This document shows, one piece after another, positions 5,657-5,687 of a DNA stretch of 5,687 nt (the stretch's first letter is position 1; each line of letters opens with the position of its first letter). The notes under the pieces were generated by a model. That model searched no databases and was not told the origin of the DNA. It saw only the letters and a program-made list of their open reading frames with translations. The translations under genes were made by a program, and so were the position numbers. Source of the stretch: Bacteroidales bacterium (GTDB lineage Bacteria > Bacteroidota > Bacteroidia > Bacteroidales > GCA-2711565); the NCBI GenBank assembly GCA_029931995.1, contig JAOZQX010000111.1:1-5687 (forward strand), read 5' to 3'.

Positions 5657-5687
5657 AGTTAATTAGTTTAGTGCTTAAATAATACTG

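Overview
The window reads as AT-rich chromosomal DNA, probably from the Bacteroidota. This rests on base composition, on A/T-rich start regions that mostly lack a Shine-Dalgarno sequence, and on the style of the proteins (AnmK, NhaD and a small ECF sigma factor with a zinc-finger anti-sigma factor). The genus cannot be read from the sequence. Coding is dense: six complete genes and one gene cut by the left edge. No RNA gene, insertion sequence, CRISPR array or prophage is visible. No gene-free stretch exceeds 130 bases.

Left part (1-1840, plus strand): the C-terminal part of murF (last cytoplasmic step of peptidoglycan precursor synthesis) is followed after one base by anmK (kinase for anhydro-N-acetylmuramic acid, a cell-wall recycling enzyme). 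Wall synthesis and wall recycling therefore appear to share a transcript. A hairpin at 1842-1868 lies between anmK and the convergent genes and can terminate from both sides.

Middle part (4109 down to 1890, minus strand): a four-gene cassette encodes an ECF sigma factor, a membrane-spanning zinc-finger anti-sigma factor, a membrane-anchored LTxxQ-type periplasmic protein resembling the CnrX/ZraP metal-sensor group, and a secreted Spy/CpxP-like protein whose core is flanked by Gly-X dipeptide repeats. The layout suggests an envelope-stress or metal-stress response in which the sigma factor controls its own inhibitor and periplasmic chaperone-like effectors. A 29-base imperfect direct repeat with the shape of an ECF promoter (GCAAGTT, 16 bases, TCAAA) lies upstream of the sigma gene and again just before the anti-sigma gene. 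It is the most interesting non-coding signal here.

Right part (5656 down to 4235, minus strand): a complete NhaD-type Na+/H+ antiporter, followed by a perfect 14-bp hairpin terminator that separates it from the sigma cassette. The last 31 bases of the window are the region upstream of nhaD, probably only part of its promoter region.
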